A stretch of 64,000 nucleotides of DNA from Citrobacter sp. 18056. GTDB lineage: Bacteria; Pseudomonadota; Gammaproteobacteria; Enterobacterales; Enterobacteriaceae. The stretch is from contig CACSJR010000008.1 in the NCBI GenBank assembly GCA_902706235.1, positions 62,001-126,000 on the forward strand, read 5' to 3'. The notes beneath the pieces were generated by a model. The model was not told where the DNA came from and made no database searches. It saw only the letters and a list, made by a program, of their open reading frames with translations. Below, piece by piece: positions 1-11,753 of this stretch; position 1 is the stretch's first letter; each line of letters opens with the position of its first letter. The position numbers and the translations under genes are program-made.

Positions 1-485
1 ACATGACACCGTGGCTCGGCGGCGGCAAGATGATCACCGAAGTCACTTTCGACGGATTCAAAACCCAGCCAGTGCCATATCGTCTTGAGGCGGGAACGCC
101 CAACGTCGCTGGCGTCATTGGACTCAGCGCCGCGCTGGAGTGGCTGAATGAAATCGATATTGTGCAGGCGGAAAGCTGGAGTCGCGGACTGGCGACGCTT
201 GCCGAAGAGGAACTCTCGCGCCGCCCCGGCTTTCGCTCGTTCCGCTGTCAGGATTCCAGCCTGCTGGCGTTCGATTTCGACGGCGTGCACCATAGCGATA
301 TGGTGACATTATTGGCAGAGTACGGCATCGCCCTGCGTGCCGGGCAGCACTGCGCCCAACCGTTACTGGCAGCGTTAGGCGTCAACGGCACACTGCGCGC
401 CTCATTTGCACCGTATAATACGCAGGAAGATGTTCATGCGTTGGTGAACGCCGTTGACCGCGCTCTTGATTTACTGGTGGATTAA
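1..485 (+). CDS. csdA: Cysteine desulfurase CsdA, C-terminal part (cut by window start)
   Basis: Pyridoxal-phosphate enzyme that takes sulfur from cysteine and hands it as persulfide to CsdE. Only the last 161 residues are visible; the reading frame is open through base 1, so the gene starts upstream. The active-site cysteine lies in RAGQHCAQP (about residue 117 of the visible part), the signature of the SufS/CsdA group II desulfurases. Compared with the about 400-residue family length, roughly 240 residues are missing to the left. Its TAA stop abuts the ATG of csdE with no gap, which fits translational coupling of enzyme and acceptor. SufS is the close alternative, but the CsdE neighbour and the tcdA/mltA context settle it as CsdA. 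Confidence 0.95.
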   Translation, partial: MTPWLGGGKMITEVTFDGFKTQPVPYRLEAGTPNVAGVIGLSAALEWLNEIDIVQAESWSRGLATLAEEELSRRPGFRSFRCQDSSLLAFDFDGVHHSDMVTLLAEYGIALRAGQHCAQPLLAALGVNGTLRASFAPYNTQEDVHALVNAVDRALDLLVD

Positions 486-929
486 ATGACAAGCCCCGCT
501 CTCGCCGGACACCCGTTCGGCACGACCGTCACGCAAGAGACATTGCGTCAGATTTTTGTCCCACTGAACCAGTGGGAAGACAAATACCGTCAGCTGATCC
601 TGCTCGGAAAACAGCTCCCTGCGCTGCCGGATGAATTTAAGGCTGAAGCGGACGAAATTGCCGGATGTGAAAACCGTGTCTGGCTCGGCCACACGCGTCT
701 GCCGCAGGGCGCGTTGCATTTTTACGGCGACAGCGAAGGCAGGATCGTTCGGGGATTATTAGCCGTGTTGTTGACGGCCATTGAAGGCAAAAGCGCGGAT
801 CAACTGCTGGAGTGCGATCCACTGACCTTTTTCGATGAGCTAGGACTACGCGCCCAGCTCAGCGCGTCCCGCAATCAGGGGCTGAACGCGCTGCGCGACG
901 CCGTACTCAACGCCGCGCAATCGGTTTAA
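486..929 (+). CDS. csdE: Sulfur acceptor protein CsdE
   Basis: SufE-family protein, 147 residues (same length as E. coli CsdE), that accepts sulfur from CsdA in the cytoplasm and passes it on; in E. coli it also binds the tRNA-modifying TcdA encoded next door. The acceptor cysteine is Cys61 in [10 protein letters not shown], the expected position. The start ATG follows the csdA stop directly. Its stop overlaps the stop of convergent tcdA by three bases, so the two transcripts share their ends. Confidence 0.96.
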   Translation: MTSPALAGHPFGTTVTQETLRQIFVPLNQWEDKYRQLILLGKQLPALPDEFKAEADEIAGCENRVWLGHTRLPQGALHFYGDSEGRIVRGLLAVLLTAIEGKSADQLLECDPLTFFDELGLRAQLSASRNQGLNALRDAVLNAAQSV

Positions 930-1732
930 CTCTGGCGTTCCGCCTTCGCTAACATTTTCTTCAGCGCATGGGACACCGCGACGAAGCCGAACGTCGCGGT
1001 CACCATCGTCGCCGCGCCAAAGCCGGAGGCGCAATCCATTCTCTTCGGGCCTTCAGCGGTGCTTTTCATCGCACACACAGACCCATCAGATTGCGGATAC
1101 ACAAGCGCTTCAGTAGAAAACACACAATCTACGCCGAGCTTGCCTTTACCGTTCTTCACCACGCCGAAATCACTCTTCAGACGCTCGCGCAGTTTTGCCG
1201 CCAGCGGATCCTGAATGGTTTTCGCCAGATCGGCGACCTGGATCTGCGTTGGATCGATTTGTCCGCCCGCCCCGCCGGTGGTGACCAGCGGCACTTTGTA
1301 GCGACGACAGTATGAGATCAGCGCCGCTTTCGGACGCACGCTGTCGATGGCATCAATCACGTAGCTAAAGCCCACGCCCATATATTCAGCAACGTTATCT
1401 GGAGTCACAAAATCATCGACGACGGTGACACGGCATTCCGGGTTGATCTGACGAATACGCTCCGCCATCACCTCGGCTTTAGCGAGCCCGACGTTGCCAC
1501 CGAGTGCGTGGATCTGCCGATTGGTATTGGTGACGCAAACGTCGTCCATATCAATCAGCGTAATCGCCCCGATACCAGTACGCGCCAGCGCTTCCGCCGC
1601 CCACGAGCCTACGCCGCCTATCCCAACGACGCACACATGCGCTTCGGCAAACACCTGCAGCGCTTTTTCACCATATAAACGTGCCGTGCCGCCAAAACGC
1701 TGGCGCCAGGCATCGCTAAGAACGACTGACAT
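926..1732 (-). CDS. tcdA: tRNA threonylcarbamoyladenosine dehydratase TcdA
   Basis: E1-like (ThiF/MoeB family) ATP-dependent enzyme that cyclises t6A37 of ANN-decoding tRNAs to ct6A. 268 residues. The nucleotide-binding GIGGVGSW motif is at about residues 38-45, followed by the acidic IDMDDV strand end typical of E1-like folds. A hydrophobic C-terminal helix (about residues 240-262) is present, as in the E. coli protein. In E. coli CsdA-CsdE-TcdA (CsdL) form a sulfur-related pathway, and the convergent csdAE genes here keep that association. Confidence 0.95.
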   Translation of the reverse strand: MSVVLSDAWRQRFGGTARLYGEKALQVFAEAHVCVVGIGGVGSWAAEALARTGIGAITLIDMDDVCVTNTNRQIHALGGNVGLAKAEVMAERIRQINPECRVTVVDDFVTPDNVAEYMGVGFSYVIDAIDSVRPKAALISYCRRYKVPLVTTGGAGGQIDPTQIQVADLAKTIQDPLAAKLRERLKSDFGVVKNGKGKLGVDCVFSTEALVYPQSDGSVCAMKSTAEGPKRMDCASGFGAATMVTATFGFVAVSHALKKMLAKAERQS

Positions 1733-1750
1733 AAAACCTCAAACTACTTG

Positions 1751-2854
1751 TTAACCGCTAAAGACGTTACCGTTCCCGGCTCCTGGTGCGCCACGCAGCA
1801 CCCAAACGCGACCGTAATGGTTGTACCAGCCTGCACGATGACCGGCGTCGGCACCAATACCCTGATAGATGTCGAAGTGCTGACCTTTGATTGCGCCGCC
1901 AACATCCAGCGCCACCATCAGACGCAGTTCGTAGTGACCGTTAAACTTACCGTTATTGTCCAGCTGCGGCACTTCAGCCAGCAGGGTGGTGCCCGGTGGG
2001 ATAACGCTGCGATCCGACGCGACGGACGCGCGGCCAATCAGCGGCACCGCGCTCGCCCCTTTCACCGGTGCAAACGACTGCGGTTTAAAGAACACGAACG
2101 ACGGGTTCGCTTCTAATAAAGAACGCACTTCCGCTTCATTATGGGTTTCGCCCCAGTGACGGATGGCCTGCATCGACATATCTTCTCTCTTCACTTCACC
2201 GCGGTCGATAAGCACTTTACCGATGCTGCGATACGGCCAGCCGTTTTTACCGGAGTAGCTAAAGAAGTTAAGCGGGGAGCCATCACCATAATCAATGTAT
2301 CCGCTCCCCTGCACGTCCATGATGAAGTTATCCATCAGGGAGTTGCTGTAAGCGAGTATATAGTTGTCACTCAGCGCACCGGCGTAGATTTCCGCACGGG
2401 ACGGCAAACGGCCGCGTTTCGGCGGCATCCGGTAAATCGGATACTGGAACTCACCCTGACGCGTGTGGCGTGCTTCTACGACCGGCGTGTAATAGCCGGT
2501 GAACTGCACGTTGCCGTAGTTATCGGCGCCCTGCATCTGCCAGGCGTCCAGACCATACTGTTTCAGAGTGCGGGTATCGCCTCCGGCCTGCAGCCATTGC
2601 TGAATAGCTGAGAACACACCGCTCTGGCTACCATAAAGGCGCGGCGATGCATTACGTATCTCATTAACCTGCTGGGAGAAGTCACCGGCGTTAATCGGTG
2701 CGCCAACAGCATCCGGCTGGTTCACCAGGGAAAAAGGCTGGTTGAACGTTCCGTCCTTATATTGCTGACCGCGATCGGTCGGTTTGGAGGAACAGGCGGC
2801 GAGCATGGTCATCAGCGCGCCTGTTGCCAGAATTTTTGTCCAACGTCCTTTCAT
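1751..2854 (-). CDS. mltA: Membrane-bound lytic murein transglycosylase A
   Basis: Outer-membrane lipoprotein that cleaves peptidoglycan glycan strands with formation of 1,6-anhydromuramyl ends. 367 residues. The N-terminus is a lipoprotein signal peptide with lipobox LAAC, lipidated Cys21, followed by SSKPTD. The MltA domain and the C-terminal 3D domain (ALDVGGAIKGQHFD, with the conserved aspartate) are both recognisable. It ends 18 bases upstream of the tcdA start, so the two may be cotranscribed. Confidence 0.95.
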   Translation of the reverse strand: MKGRWTKILATGALMTMLAACSSKPTDRGQQYKDGTFNQPFSLVNQPDAVGAPINAGDFSQQVNEIRNASPRLYGSQSGVFSAIQQWLQAGGDTRTLKQYGLDAWQMQGADNYGNVQFTGYYTPVVEARHTRQGEFQYPIYRMPPKRGRLPSRAEIYAGALSDNYILAYSNSLMDNFIMDVQGSGYIDYGDGSPLNFFSYSGKNGWPYRSIGKVLIDRGEVKREDMSMQAIRHWGETHNEAEVRSLLEANPSFVFFKPQSFAPVKGASAVPLIGRASVASDRSVIPPGTTLLAEVPQLDNNGKFNGHYELRLMVALDVGGAIKGQHFDIYQGIGADAGHRAGWYNHYGRVWVLRGAPGAGNGNVFSG

Positions 2855-3010
2855 GGTCTCTCATCTTCTTTCATCAGCTGAATGCGTGATGAAGATAACA
2901 AACCGCCAGGGCTATTGAAATGTGATAACGTGCCACGCGGCCCATTTTGAGCAAAAAATACGCCACTTGTAGCATTTTCATACACTCTTCATCATTTCTG
3001 CAAAAAAGGG

Positions 3011-3038
3011 TTGCATCAAAACGCGACCAGCGTATAGT
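3011..3038 (+). promoter_or_regulatory. Promoter of the initiator tRNA cluster
   Basis: A -35 element TTGCAT (3011-3016) and a -10 element TATAGT (3033-3038) are 16 bases apart, followed by the GC-rich discriminator GCGCTTCC. GC-rich discriminators are typical of stable-RNA promoters under stringent control. The predicted transcript starts a few bases before the first tRNA. Confidence 0.7.
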
Positions 3039-3051
3039 GCGCTTCCACGGA

Positions 3052-3128
<77 letters not shown>

Positions 3129-3187
3129 ATTAAGATATATAGAAAGTGTGTAGAAAGGTTTACCTGATGGAAGGGTGAACAATCGGA

Positions 3188-3264
<77 letters not shown>

Positions 3265-3315
3265 ACACATAATATGAAGTAGAAGGTTTACCTGATTTGA
3301 GGGTAAACAACCGGA

Positions 3316-3392
<77 letters not shown>

Positions 3393-3408
3393 CTTCATAA
3401 AACATTAA

Positions 3409-3430
3409 GCACCTTAACGGGTGTTTTTTT
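3409..3430 (+). terminator. Rho-independent terminator of the tRNA-fMet cluster
   Basis: Short stem GCACC/GGTGT around a TTAACG loop followed by seven T residues. Confidence 0.75.
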
Positions 3431-3463
3431 GTATCTAAAATTCAGCATTCCCACCTAAAAGCC

Positions 3464-3487
3464 AAAAAAATGACGCCTTCCGGCGCC
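3464..3487 (-). terminator. Terminator downstream of amiC
   Basis: Read on the minus strand: GGCGCC-GGAA-GGCGTC hairpin followed by a run of seven T, 22 bases past the amiC stop. Confidence 0.75.
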
Positions 3488-3509
3488 ACTCTTTTCTTTC
3501 CTGATGCAC

Positions 3510-4763
3510 TTACCCACGTCGCGCGAGCGTTGCCCCATCAGCAAAGTACGCTTTGATCCCAGCCAGAATCGACTCCGCCACTTCCTGCTGGAAGGTTGCG
3601 GTCTTCAGCTTACGCTCTTCTTCAACGTTACTGATAAACGCGGTCTCAACCAGAATCGACGGGATATCCGGCGCTTTCAGTACGGCGAACCCGGCCTGCT
3701 CAACCCCATTTTTATGCAAGTTGTTAACTTTACCGAGTTTCCCCAGTACCGCTTTACCAAATTTCAGGCTGTCGTTAATGGTCAGGGACTGCACCATGTC
3801 GAACATGGTGTGATCGACGTAGCGATCGCCGCTTTTACTGACACCCCCGATGAGATCCGAGGCATTCTGAGTTTGTGCCAGATATTTCGCTGCGGTACTG
3901 GTGGCCCCTTTGGTCGAAAGCGCAAACACCGATGAACCGCTCGGCTGGCGGCTGGTAAACGCATCGGCATGAATCGAGACAAACAGGTCGGCGCGCTGTT
4001 TTTGCGCCTTGGCCACGCGCACTTTCAGCGGAATGAACACGTCTTCATTACGCGTCATATACGCTTTCATGTTGCCTTCTTTCTCGATAAGCGCCTTCAG
4101 GCGACGGGCGATTTGCAGCACCACGTCTTTCTCGCGGGTGTGATATTTCCCCACTGCGCCGGAGTCTTCACCGCCATGGCCCGGGTCGAGCATGATGACA
4201 ATCGGCCTGTCGCGCCCTGCTTTACCCGGTTGTGGGCCGCTCTGGGCTGGAGGAACCTGCTTATCCAGATCGCCTTTGTTGTAATCTTCCAGCAGTGCCA
4301 ACAGCGGATCCTGCACTTCCGTCGCCGTGGACGGGTAAAGATCCATCACCAGACGTTCTTTAAAACCCGCGACTGCCGCCAGGCCAAACAGCTGCGGTTT
4401 AACGTTTTGCTTAAGCTCAAACACCATGCGCACGGTTTGCGGATCGAACTGCCCGACGCGCGCGGATTTGATATACGGATCGTCATCACGGATCTGCGCA
4501 CTCATGCCTTTAAGCACCGAGTTGAGATTCACGCCTTCGAGATCGACAACCACCCGCTCAGGGTTGCTAAGCGCAAACTGCTTATATTTCAGCTCATGGC
4601 TGGATTCTATCGTCACGCGGGTATAGGTGGACGAAGGCCAGACGCGCACCGCCACCACTCGACTTTCAGCGGCCAGACCCACCTGACTTACGCTGAGCAA
4701 CCACATCGCCCCCGCCCCTTTTAATAAGCGACGACGTGTTAATCCTGACTGACTTCCAGACAT
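3510..4763 (-). CDS. amiC: N-acetylmuramoyl-L-alanine amidase AmiC
   Basis: Periplasmic zinc amidase that splits septal peptidoglycan during daughter-cell separation. The N-terminus has a twin-arginine signal (LTRRRLLKG, then a hydrophobic stretch ending near VGLAA), so it is exported folded by Tat. The AMIN domain (about residues 35-150) targets it to the septum; the Amidase_3 domain starts at [16 protein letters not shown] and contains the second metal glutamate in VETAF. Start chosen at ATG 4763: GGGAG lies five to six bases upstream and the protein is then 417 residues, the E. coli length. A TTG 15 bases upstream is inside the ribosome binding site and is unlikely. Confidence 0.95.
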   Translation of the reverse strand: MSGSQSGLTRRRLLKGAGAMWLLSVSQVGLAAESRVVAVRVWPSSTYTRVTIESSHELKYKQFALSNPERVVVDLEGVNLNSVLKGMSAQIRDDDPYIKSARVGQFDPQTVRMVFELKQNVKPQLFGLAAVAGFKERLVMDLYPSTATEVQDPLLALLEDYNKGDLDKQVPPAQSGPQPGKAGRDRPIVIMLDPGHGGEDSGAVGKYHTREKDVVLQIARRLKALIEKEGNMKAYMTRNEDVFIPLKVRVAKAQKQRADLFVSIHADAFTSRQPSGSSVFALSTKGATSTAAKYLAQTQNASDLIGGVSKSGDRYVDHTMFDMVQSLTINDSLKFGKAVLGKLGKVNNLHKNGVEQAGFAVLKAPDIPSILVETAFISNVEEERKLKTATFQQEVAESILAGIKAYFADGATLARRG

Positions 4764-4939
4764 GCCTCTCCCAAGCAAAAAATCAATTTAGCAATTTGTA
4801 CGGCTGGTTTGACCGAAAACTTTAACCAAACCCGCATAAACTGTCATCTATAAAAGGGTAAACAATCCTGATTCGTTCTAATTTCTAACTGACTTGTTGA
4901 GGACATTCGGTGAAATTGATGCTTGCACTGAGATGCAAA

Positions 4940-4978
4940 ACAGAATAAAAATACACTAATTACGAATAATCATGCATC
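4940..4978 (+). promoter_or_regulatory. Tandem ARG boxes (ArgR operator) of argA
   Basis: Two 18-base sites match the ArgR consensus (WNTGAATWWWWATTCANW): 4940-4957 ACAGAATAAAAATACACT and 4961-4978 TACGAATAATCATGCATC. They are separated by exactly three bases, the usual arrangement for binding one ArgR hexamer. The second box ends 12 bases before the GTG start, so repressor would cover the promoter and leader and repress by arginine. Confidence 0.8.
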
Positions 4979-4989
4979 GAGGTTGTACT

Positions 4990-6321
4990 GTGGTGAAGGA
5001 ACGTAAAACCGAACTGGTTGAGGGATTTCGTCATTCTGTTCCCTACATTAACGCCCACCGCGGCAAGACGTTTGTCATTATGCTCGGCGGAGAAGCTATT
5101 GAGCATGAGAATTTCTCAAGCATCGTCAATGACATAGGCCTTCTTCACAGTCTGGGCATTCGCCTGGTGCTGGTGTATGGCGCGCGTCCACAGATTGACG
5201 CCAATCTGGCGGAGCATCATCACGAGCCTATTTATCATAAAAATACCCGCGTGACTGACGCCAAAACGCTCGACATGGTGAAACAGGCCGCCGGAATGTT
5301 ACAACTCGATATAACTGCCCGGCTGTCGATGAGCCTCAATAACACGCCTTTGCAGGGCGCGCACATCAATGTGGTGAGCGGAAACTTCATTATCGCGCAG
5401 CCGCTCGGCATCGATGACGGCATTGATTACTGCCACAGCGGCCGCATTCGTCGCATAGACGAAGAAGCGATTCACCGTCAACTCGACAGCGGCGCCATTG
5501 TGCTGATGGGGCCAGTGGCCGTCTCTGTGACTGGCGAAAGCTTCAACCTGACCTCAGAAGAGATTGCCACCCAACTGGCCATTAAGCTCAAAGCGGAAAA
5601 GATGATTGGCTTCTGCTCTTCGCAGGGTGTGCTGAATTCCCAGGGTGAGATAATTTCCGAGCTGTTCCCTAATGAAGCACAGGCGCGTGTCGAAACGCTG
5701 GAAAACGACGGCGAGTATTACTCTGGCACCGTACGTTTCCTGCGTGGCGCAGTGAAAGCCTGCCGCAGCGGCGTGCGTCGTTGTCATCTCCTCAGTTACC
5801 AGGAAAACGGCGCACTGCTACAGGAACTGTTCTCCCGCGACGGGATCGGCACCCAGATTGTGATGGAAAGCGCCGAGCAAATTCGCCGCGCCACCATCAA
5901 TGACATCGGTGGGATCCTCGAACTTATCGAGCCACTGGAACAACAGGGGATTCTGGTGCGCCGCTCTCGCGAGCAGCTGGAAATGGAAATCGACAAGTTC
6001 ACCGTGATTCAGCGCGATAACACCACCATCGCCTGCGCTGCGCTATATCCGTTCCCGGAAGAACGCATTGGCGAAATGGCCTGCGTGGCGGTACATCCGG
6101 ATTATCGCAGCTCATCGCGCGGCGAAGTGCTGCTGGAGCGCATTGCTGCACAGGCCCGACAGATGGGCCTCAGCAAACTGTTTGTGCTGACGACCCGCAG
6201 CATTCACTGGTTCCAGGAACGCGGGTTTATGCCTGTGGAAGTGGATTTACTGCCGGAAAGTAAAAAAGAGATGTACAACTATCAGCGAAAATCGAAAGTA
6301 CTGATGGCCGATCTCTCCTGA
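4990..6321 (+). CDS. argA: N-acetylglutamate synthase ArgA
   Basis: First enzyme of arginine synthesis: acetyl-CoA plus glutamate to N-acetylglutamate, feedback-inhibited by arginine. An amino-acid-kinase-like domain (about residues 20-285, with [11 protein letters not shown]) is followed by a GNAT acetyltransferase domain (about 295-443, with [21 protein letters not shown]). Start chosen at GTG 4990: it gives 443 residues beginning [13 protein letters not shown] as in E. coli, with GAGG seven bases upstream. An in-frame ATG at 4972 falls inside the second ARG box and has no ribosome binding site. Convergent with recD across a hairpin. Confidence 0.95.
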   Translation: MVKERKTELVEGFRHSVPYINAHRGKTFVIMLGGEAIEHENFSSIVNDIGLLHSLGIRLVLVYGARPQIDANLAEHHHEPIYHKNTRVTDAKTLDMVKQAAGMLQLDITARLSMSLNNTPLQGAHINVVSGNFIIAQPLGIDDGIDYCHSGRIRRIDEEAIHRQLDSGAIVLMGPVAVSVTGESFNLTSEEIATQLAIKLKAEKMIGFCSSQGVLNSQGEIISELFPNEAQARVETLENDGEYYSGTVRFLRGAVKACRSGVRRCHLLSYQENGALLQELFSRDGIGTQIVMESAEQIRRATINDIGGILELIEPLEQQGILVRRSREQLEMEIDKFTVIQRDNTTIACAALYPFPEERIGEMACVAVHPDYRSSSRGEVLLERIAAQARQMGLSKLFVLTTRSIHWFQERGFMPVEVDLLPESKKEMYNYQRKSKVLMADLS

Positions 6322-6338
6322 TTACCCTTCTAAAAATC

Positions 6339-6365
6339 GCCGGGCAGCGTTACGTCTTGCCCGGC
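6339..6365. terminator. Bidirectional hairpin between argA and recD
   Basis: Perfect 8-base arms GCCGGGCA/TGCCCGGC around an 11-base loop. On the minus strand it is followed by GATTTTTA; the plus-strand tail is less T-rich. It ends 10 bases from the recD stop, so it can serve both convergent genes. Confidence 0.6.
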
Positions 6366-6375
6366 ATTATTCTGC

Positions 6376-8214
6376 TTATCCCAACTGCGCGAATAGCGCT
6401 GCCAGCCCGCTACGTCGTTCGGTTCTGACGGTGATTGCCTGCGCCAGCAGTGCCGGGTCGGCGTACAGTGAGAGCTGCTGTTTGGCACGCGTGATCGCCG
6501 TATATACCAGCTCTCGCGTCACCAGCGGCACGCTTTGCGACGGTAAAATCAGCGCCGCATGATTGAATTCCGAGCCCTGTGATTTATGCACCGTCATGGC
6601 CCACGCGGTGTCGTGCTCCGGCAAACGGCTCGGCTGCACGGATTTAATGCTGCCATCCGGCATCGGGAACCACACGCGTAGCCCGGTTCCCCGGTCGAGC
6701 GCAATGCCTAAATCCCCATTGAACAGCCCCAGCGCGCTGTCGTTGCGGGCAATCATCACCGGACGCCCCTCATACCACCGAGAGTGCCGCGACGGAAGGA
6801 TACGCCGTTTACGGGCCAGCGTTTGTTCGAGCTGTTCATTCACTCCGCTCACGCCATATGGCCCTTCACGGAGCGCACAGAGCACTTGATACTGCGAAAA
6901 GGCAGCCAGGATATCAGCTGGCTCCGCGCGCGCTTTCAGCAGCGCCAGGTAATCTGCATAACCTGTTACGGCCTCTTCCAGCATGGATTCGTACTCCGCC
7001 GTGGTGCGCAGCGGTTTTAAGGCGATATCAGAAAAGTCTTGTGCAAAGACCTGCTTCATCGCTTTCGCATCGCCGTTGTTCACCGCGCGCGCCAGTTGGC
7101 CAATGCCGGAATCACTGCCGAAACGGTAGCTTTTTTGCAACAGACACAGGCTGTCACGCAACGCACCCGCCTCAGAGCCTTCGCCTGCGGGTACAGGGGT
7201 ACCGGTCAGTCGACTCAGCTCCTGCGCGCGCGTCGGCGTATAACCGGCGTTCACCCAGGCACAGATATCACCCAGCACCGCGCCCGCTTCCACCGACGCC
7301 AGCTGGTCACGGTCGCCAAGAAAAATCACCCGGGCGTGCGCCGGGAGGGCCGCAATCAGCCGCGCCATCATTGGCAGGTCAATCATCGACGCTTCATCCA
7401 CCACCAGCACGTCCAGATGCAGCGGGTTACCCTCGTGATAGCGCAGCCGCTGGCTGCCCGGCTGCGCGCCTAACAGACGATGCAGCGTGCCCGCTTCCGC
7501 AGGCAGTAGTTTTTTCTGCTCATCGGTTAACGACAGCTGACGCAGGGCAGAACCCAACGATTCCGTCAGGCGCGCGGCGGCTTTACCGGTTGGCGCGGCC
7601 AGGCGGATACGGCATTTCGGCTGGGTATTTGTCTGGATCAGAGCCGCCAGCAGTTTCGCCACGGTGGTGGTTTTCCCGGTGCCGGGGCCGCCAGAGATCA
7701 CCGAGATCCGGCGGGTCAGCGCCACAGCCGCAGCGACTTTCTGCCAGTCGACCTCATCCGTTGGGGGAAACAGCGCCGCGAGCGTGGTGGTCAGCAGCGC
7801 ATCATCTCCGGACGCTTCCAGTTCGCTCTGGCTGAAAAAGCGGGCAATCGTGAGTTCATTGCGCCACAGGCGATTGAGATACAAACGGTCGCCGCACAGC
7901 ACCAACGGCGTCGCTTGCGTACCATCGCTTACGGCCGGAGAGGCCAGCAGCTGTGCTTCAATGTCATTCACGGGACCGGCCAGGGCAAATAACTGCTGCC
8001 AGAGCGCCTGTGCTCGCCCGGTGGTCTGTTCATCAGCATGGAAACGCGAAAGCGGCAGGCATACGTGACCGTCTCCGGCATCACGACTGAGCAACGCCGC
8101 CGCCAGCATCACGCCCGCCGTGTCGTGCTCAGCCACCATCAGCGCAAACTGTACGTCCAAATGGCGCAGTAGTTTTTGCTGGGCCGCTTCCATCAACCAG
8201 GCTTCCATGGTCAT
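6376..8214 (-). CDS. recD: Exodeoxyribonuclease V alpha subunit RecD
   Basis: The 5'-3' helicase subunit of RecBCD, the double-strand break repair and foreign-DNA degradation complex. 612 residues. Walker [10 protein letters not shown] is at about 175-183 (Lys181), followed by superfamily 1B motifs including DEASMID and the C-terminal VHKSQGSEF and TRAK elements. Start chosen at ATG 8214: it shares its A with the TGA stop of recB, and AGGAGG lies seven bases upstream inside the recB end. A GTG three bases earlier is possible. Coupling to recB fits the need for balanced subunits. Confidence 0.95.
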   Translation of the reverse strand: MTMEAWLMEAAQQKLLRHLDVQFALMVAEHDTAGVMLAAALLSRDAGDGHVCLPLSRFHADEQTTGRAQALWQQLFALAGPVNDIEAQLLASPAVSDGTQATPLVLCGDRLYLNRLWRNELTIARFFSQSELEASGDDALLTTTLAALFPPTDEVDWQKVAAAVALTRRISVISGGPGTGKTTTVAKLLAALIQTNTQPKCRIRLAAPTGKAAARLTESLGSALRQLSLTDEQKKLLPAEAGTLHRLLGAQPGSQRLRYHEGNPLHLDVLVVDEASMIDLPMMARLIAALPAHARVIFLGDRDQLASVEAGAVLGDICAWVNAGYTPTRAQELSRLTGTPVPAGEGSEAGALRDSLCLLQKSYRFGSDSGIGQLARAVNNGDAKAMKQVFAQDFSDIALKPLRTTAEYESMLEEAVTGYADYLALLKARAEPADILAAFSQYQVLCALREGPYGVSGVNEQLEQTLARKRRILPSRHSRWYEGRPVMIARNDSALGLFNGDLGIALDRGTGLRVWFPMPDGSIKSVQPSRLPEHDTAWAMTVHKSQGSEFNHAALILPSQSVPLVTRELVYTAITRAKQQLSLYADPALLAQAITVRTERRSGLAALFAQLG

Positions 8215-11200
8215 CACATCACCTCCTGTGCATCACCCGCAAACAGCGCATCCAGACCGTCGATCAGCGCGCGAACGGGCCGGGTCGTAAAGATCCCCTG
8301 CCCGCCGTCGCCGCCGTCCACGCCGCGCAGGAACAGATAAATCACGCCGCCGAAGTGAGCATCAAAATCATAATCCGACAGCCGGTGGCGCAGATAACGG
8401 TGCAGCGCGAGGCTGTAAAGCTGATATTGCAGGTCGTAGCGATGCGACTGCATCGCCTGCGCCATCGCGGCCTGGGTGTAAGCCTCGCTGTTTTCGCCGA
8501 GCCAGTTGGATTTGTAGTCGAGCAGGTAATAACGTCCATCATGACGGAACACCAGGTCGATAAAACCTTTCAGCATGCCACTCACCTGTCGGAAGTCGAG
8601 CGGCGGGCAACCCGCGGAAAGCGGGTCATGCTGACGGATTAACGCATCCAGCTCCTGCGGCTGTAGCAGTTGTTCAATCGGCAGATAGAATTCCATCTCG
8701 ACCTGCTTATTTTTGGCCGTGAGCTGGTTCAGAGAAATGCCCGCGCCGGAGAGCGGCGTTTGCAGCACAGTGGTCAGCCACTGCGTTAATACCGGCGCCC
8801 ATTTGGCCTCAAAGCCATTGCGTTCAAGCTGTTCCTGCATCCACGGTTCATCGACCGGCTGCGTAAAATCGATTTCTTCAAACAGGCTATGCAGGAAGGT
8901 GCCCGGCGATGCTCCGCGCGGGAAGTGATGTGGCGTCAGTTCCGGCTCGCCAGAAACGTCAGCCACGCCCGCGGCGTCGATGTCCAGACGCGGCAGCAGA
9001 TCCTGCGCCACGCTGTGCCCTCGCTGTTGAAGCCCGGAATAGCTGGTGACTCGCCAGTCGTCGATGATGCGTCGCTGCATCTCTCTGGCGCGCAGCTCCG
9101 GCATTTCAGGCGCAATCGCCTGCCAGCGTCCCCCTTCCGGGAGCGTCGGGATATGCAGGGCAATGTGTTCGTTACAGAGTTCACGCAGACAGTTTTCAAG
9201 GCCCGCAGCGTCTTTGGCTTCGCCTTTTTGAACCAGGCGGCCCAGCGCACTTTGGTGCAATTCAGTGTCGGTGGCTTTATCGCTGCGACGCGGGCTGAGC
9301 GGCGCAATGCCTAAACTACAATGCCAAATCGCACGCGTCAGCGCCACGTACAGCAGGCGTAAATCCTCTGCCAGACGCTCGGCCTCGGCGAGTTCCAGGC
9401 TTTCCTCGCCGTTGTGCAAATCGAGCACCGCCGCAAAGGAAGTCCGGTCGTGGTAAAACGCCTGATCCTGTTTACGATAGCGGGCGATAAACGGCAGCCA
9501 GACCAGCGAATACTCCAGCCCTTTCGATTTATGCACCGTGACGATTTGCACCAGGTGTTTGTCGCTTTCAAGGCGCATTTGCTGGCTCGACGATCCGCTG
9601 TCCGGGCCGCCAATCTGCTGTCCCAACCAGCGCATCAGTGCATGTTCACTTTCGAGTTGCCCGGCGGCTTCCTGCAACAACTCGCTTAGATGCAGAATAT
9701 CGGTCAGACGGCGTTCACCGCCGTGTGTCGCCAGTAAATTTTCCGCGATATTACGCGCCGCCATCAGCGCACGCAGCATTGCCATCACGCCCCGCTTTTG
9801 CCAGAGCTGGCGATACTCACTGAACTCTTCCACCAGCGCATCCCAGGCAAGCTCATCTAAATTCAGGCGCTCGATGTCCTGTGCATTCAGACCAAACAGC
9901 GAGCTGGCGAGCGCGGTGCGCAGGCTGCTTTCCCTTTCCGGGGCCAGCACTGCCTGCAATAGCCACAACAGTTCCTGGGCTTCCGGCGTTTCAAACACGC
10001 TGTCGCGGTTAGATAAATATACCGACGGAATGCCCAGCGCATTCAGCGCATCACGCACCAGCGCCGCTTCCTGTCGGTTACGCACCAGGACGGTAATGTC
10101 TGAAGCCTGAACCGGACGCGACGTTTCACCGCGCCACAGCAGCGCATCACCACGCTGACCGGCGCTCAGCCAGTCACGAATTTGCCCGGCGCACATCTGC
10201 GCCATGAACGCCTGATAATCCCCGGCGCTGACGTTGTTGCCGGGCATCAACCAGAAGCTCATTGCGGGCTGGTCTTCCCCATTCATCTCAAAGCGCAGCC
10301 CCTGATTTTTGGGCGCTGGCTTCACCGGTAAAAAGGGTATATCGCGGAACATGAAAGGATTATCAGTCAGGCCAAAAAGACGGTTGACGCTTTCTACCAC
10401 GCCCGGAGCCGAACGCCAGTTGGTGTCGAGGGTATAATGGGCAGCCACATCGCCGCGCGCGCGCATGTAGGTAAAAATATCCGCGCCGCGAAACGCGTAA
10501 ATAGCCTGTTTAGGATCGCCAATCAGCAGCAGCGCAGTATCGGGTTGCTGCCGCCAGATCCGACGAAAAATGCGGTACTGCTGCGGATCGGTATCCTGGA
10601 ATTCATCGATCATCGCCACCGGGAAACGCTGACGAATAGCGGCCGCCAACGCGTCACCGCTTTCACCCTGCAACGCATCGTCCAGACGGCTCAGCATGTC
10701 GTCAAAGCCCAGCTCGCCTCGACGCTGTTTCTCCCGCGCCACGGCTTCACGTATTTCAACCATCGCCCGGGAGATGACCAAATCATTGAGCGACGGCGGT
10801 GCCGCCAGCAGCGTTTCGATGGTGTCGAACAGCGGATGCAGCGGCGGGTTTCCGCCCGCTTTAGTGCGTGAAATCAGGAACGATTGAGCAAATTTTTCCA
10901 GCGAATCGGGTAGCTGATAGCCGGTATTTTCCGTCTCGGCCCACGCGCTAATCTTCTCTATCCATTTACCCTGATTACCGCGGTTGAACTTGCTTCTGTT
11001 GATATCGGAGCTTTCGATAATATCGGCGACTTCCCCGACCGCCGCCTGCCATTGCGCTTTCAGGGCACTCAGCTGCGCCACAATCTGCTGATGGCGGGCA
11101 ATAAGCGTTTCATCCGATGGCGGGGTTTTGAGCTGCGGGGCTTCGCCCTGAAGATAGCGATCGATGGATTTCAGCAGATCCTGCGGCCCTTTCCAGCTGG

Positions 11201-11753
11201 CATGAATGGCCTCGGCCACCTCACGCGGAAGCGGGTAACAGTGGCGCCGCCAGAAATCGGCACAGGCCTGGAAGCGCAAGCGAGACTCATCTTCAATCAG
11301 TTGCTGTTCGAACAGCATGCCCGACTCAAACGCGTTGAGGCTCAACATTCGCTGACAGAAACCGTGAATGGTAAACACCGCCGCTTCATCCATCTGCCGT
11401 TCGGCCAGCAACAGCACATCTGCCGCCTGTTGAGTGTCAGCAATTTCGGCTAGCAGGCTGGCATAAAGCGGGTTATCGGTGTGGTTACGCAGACAAGCAA
11501 TGCGCAGTTCGTGGATGTTGCTGCGAATACGGCCACGCAGTTCTTCGGTGGCGGCTTCGGTGAAGGTCACCACCAGCAACTCTTCGACATCGACCGCGCG
11601 GACAAAAGCGGCTTCGCCGCCCAGTCCAAGCAACAGCCGCAGATAGAGTGCGGCAATGGTGTAGGTTTTTCCGGTGCCCGCTGAGGCTTCAATCAGGCGC
11701 TCACCGATTAACGGCAAGCGCAGGGGATTTAGGGACTCGGCGGTCTCGGTCAT
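8214..11753 (-). CDS. recB: Exodeoxyribonuclease V beta subunit RecB
   Basis: The 3'-5' helicase and nuclease subunit of RecBCD. 1179 residues (E. coli 1180). Walker A ASAGTGKT is at residues 23-30; UvrD-type motifs include [15 protein letters not shown] and VHKSKGLEY. The C-terminal nuclease domain has the RecB-family active site as GFIDLVF followed by LLDYKSNW, keeping the two metal-binding aspartates and the lysine. Its ATG overlaps the ptrA stop by four bases (ATGA), so translation is coupled to ptrA. Confidence 0.97.
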   Translation of the reverse strand: MTETAESLNPLRLPLIGERLIEASAGTGKTYTIAALYLRLLLGLGGEAAFVRAVDVEELLVVTFTEAATEELRGRIRSNIHELRIACLRNHTDNPLYASLLAEIADTQQAADVLLLAERQMDEAAVFTIHGFCQRMLSLNAFESGMLFEQQLIEDESRLRFQACADFWRRHCYPLPREVAEAIHASWKGPQDLLKSIDRYLQGEAPQLKTPPSDETLIARHQQIVAQLSALKAQWQAAVGEVADIIESSDINRSKFNRGNQGKWIEKISAWAETENTGYQLPDSLEKFAQSFLISRTKAGGNPPLHPLFDTIETLLAAPPSLNDLVISRAMVEIREAVAREKQRRGELGFDDMLSRLDDALQGESGDALAAAIRQRFPVAMIDEFQDTDPQQYRIFRRIWRQQPDTALLLIGDPKQAIYAFRGADIFTYMRARGDVAAHYTLDTNWRSAPGVVESVNRLFGLTDNPFMFRDIPFLPVKPAPKNQGLRFEMNGEDQPAMSFWLMPGNNVSAGDYQAFMAQMCAGQIRDWLSAGQRGDALLWRGETSRPVQASDITVLVRNRQEAALVRDALNALGIPSVYLSNRDSVFETPEAQELLWLLQAVLAPERESSLRTALASSLFGLNAQDIERLNLDELAWDALVEEFSEYRQLWQKRGVMAMLRALMAARNIAENLLATHGGERRLTDILHLSELLQEAAGQLESEHALMRWLGQQIGGPDSGSSSQQMRLESDKHLVQIVTVHKSKGLEYSLVWLPFIARYRKQDQAFYHDRTSFAAVLDLHNGEESLELAEAERLAEDLRLLYVALTRAIWHCSLGIAPLSPRRSDKATDTELHQSALGRLVQKGEAKDAAGLENCLRELCNEHIALHIPTLPEGGRWQAIAPEMPELRAREMQRRIIDDWRVTSYSGLQQRGHSVAQDLLPRLDIDAAGVADVSGEPELTPHHFPRGASPGTFLHSLFEEIDFTQPVDEPWMQEQLERNGFEAKWAPVLTQWLTTVLQTPLSGAGISLNQLTAKNKQVEMEFYLPIEQLLQPQELDALIRQHDPLSAGCPPLDFRQVSGMLKGFIDLVFRHDGRYYLLDYKSNWLGENSEAYTQAAMAQAMQSHRYDLQYQLYSLALHRYLRHRLSDYDFDAHFGGVIYLFLRGVDGGDGGQGIFTTRPVRALIDGLDALFAGDAQEVM

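Noticed and set aside
4972-4989. ATG start for argA six codons upstream
   Set aside because: The ATG lies in an ARG box, lacks a ribosome binding site, and would lengthen ArgA beyond the conserved N-terminus.
6858-7835. Long plus-strand frame of 325 codons within recD
   Set aside because: Antisense shadow of recD: Arg/Pro/Ala-rich with no domain features.
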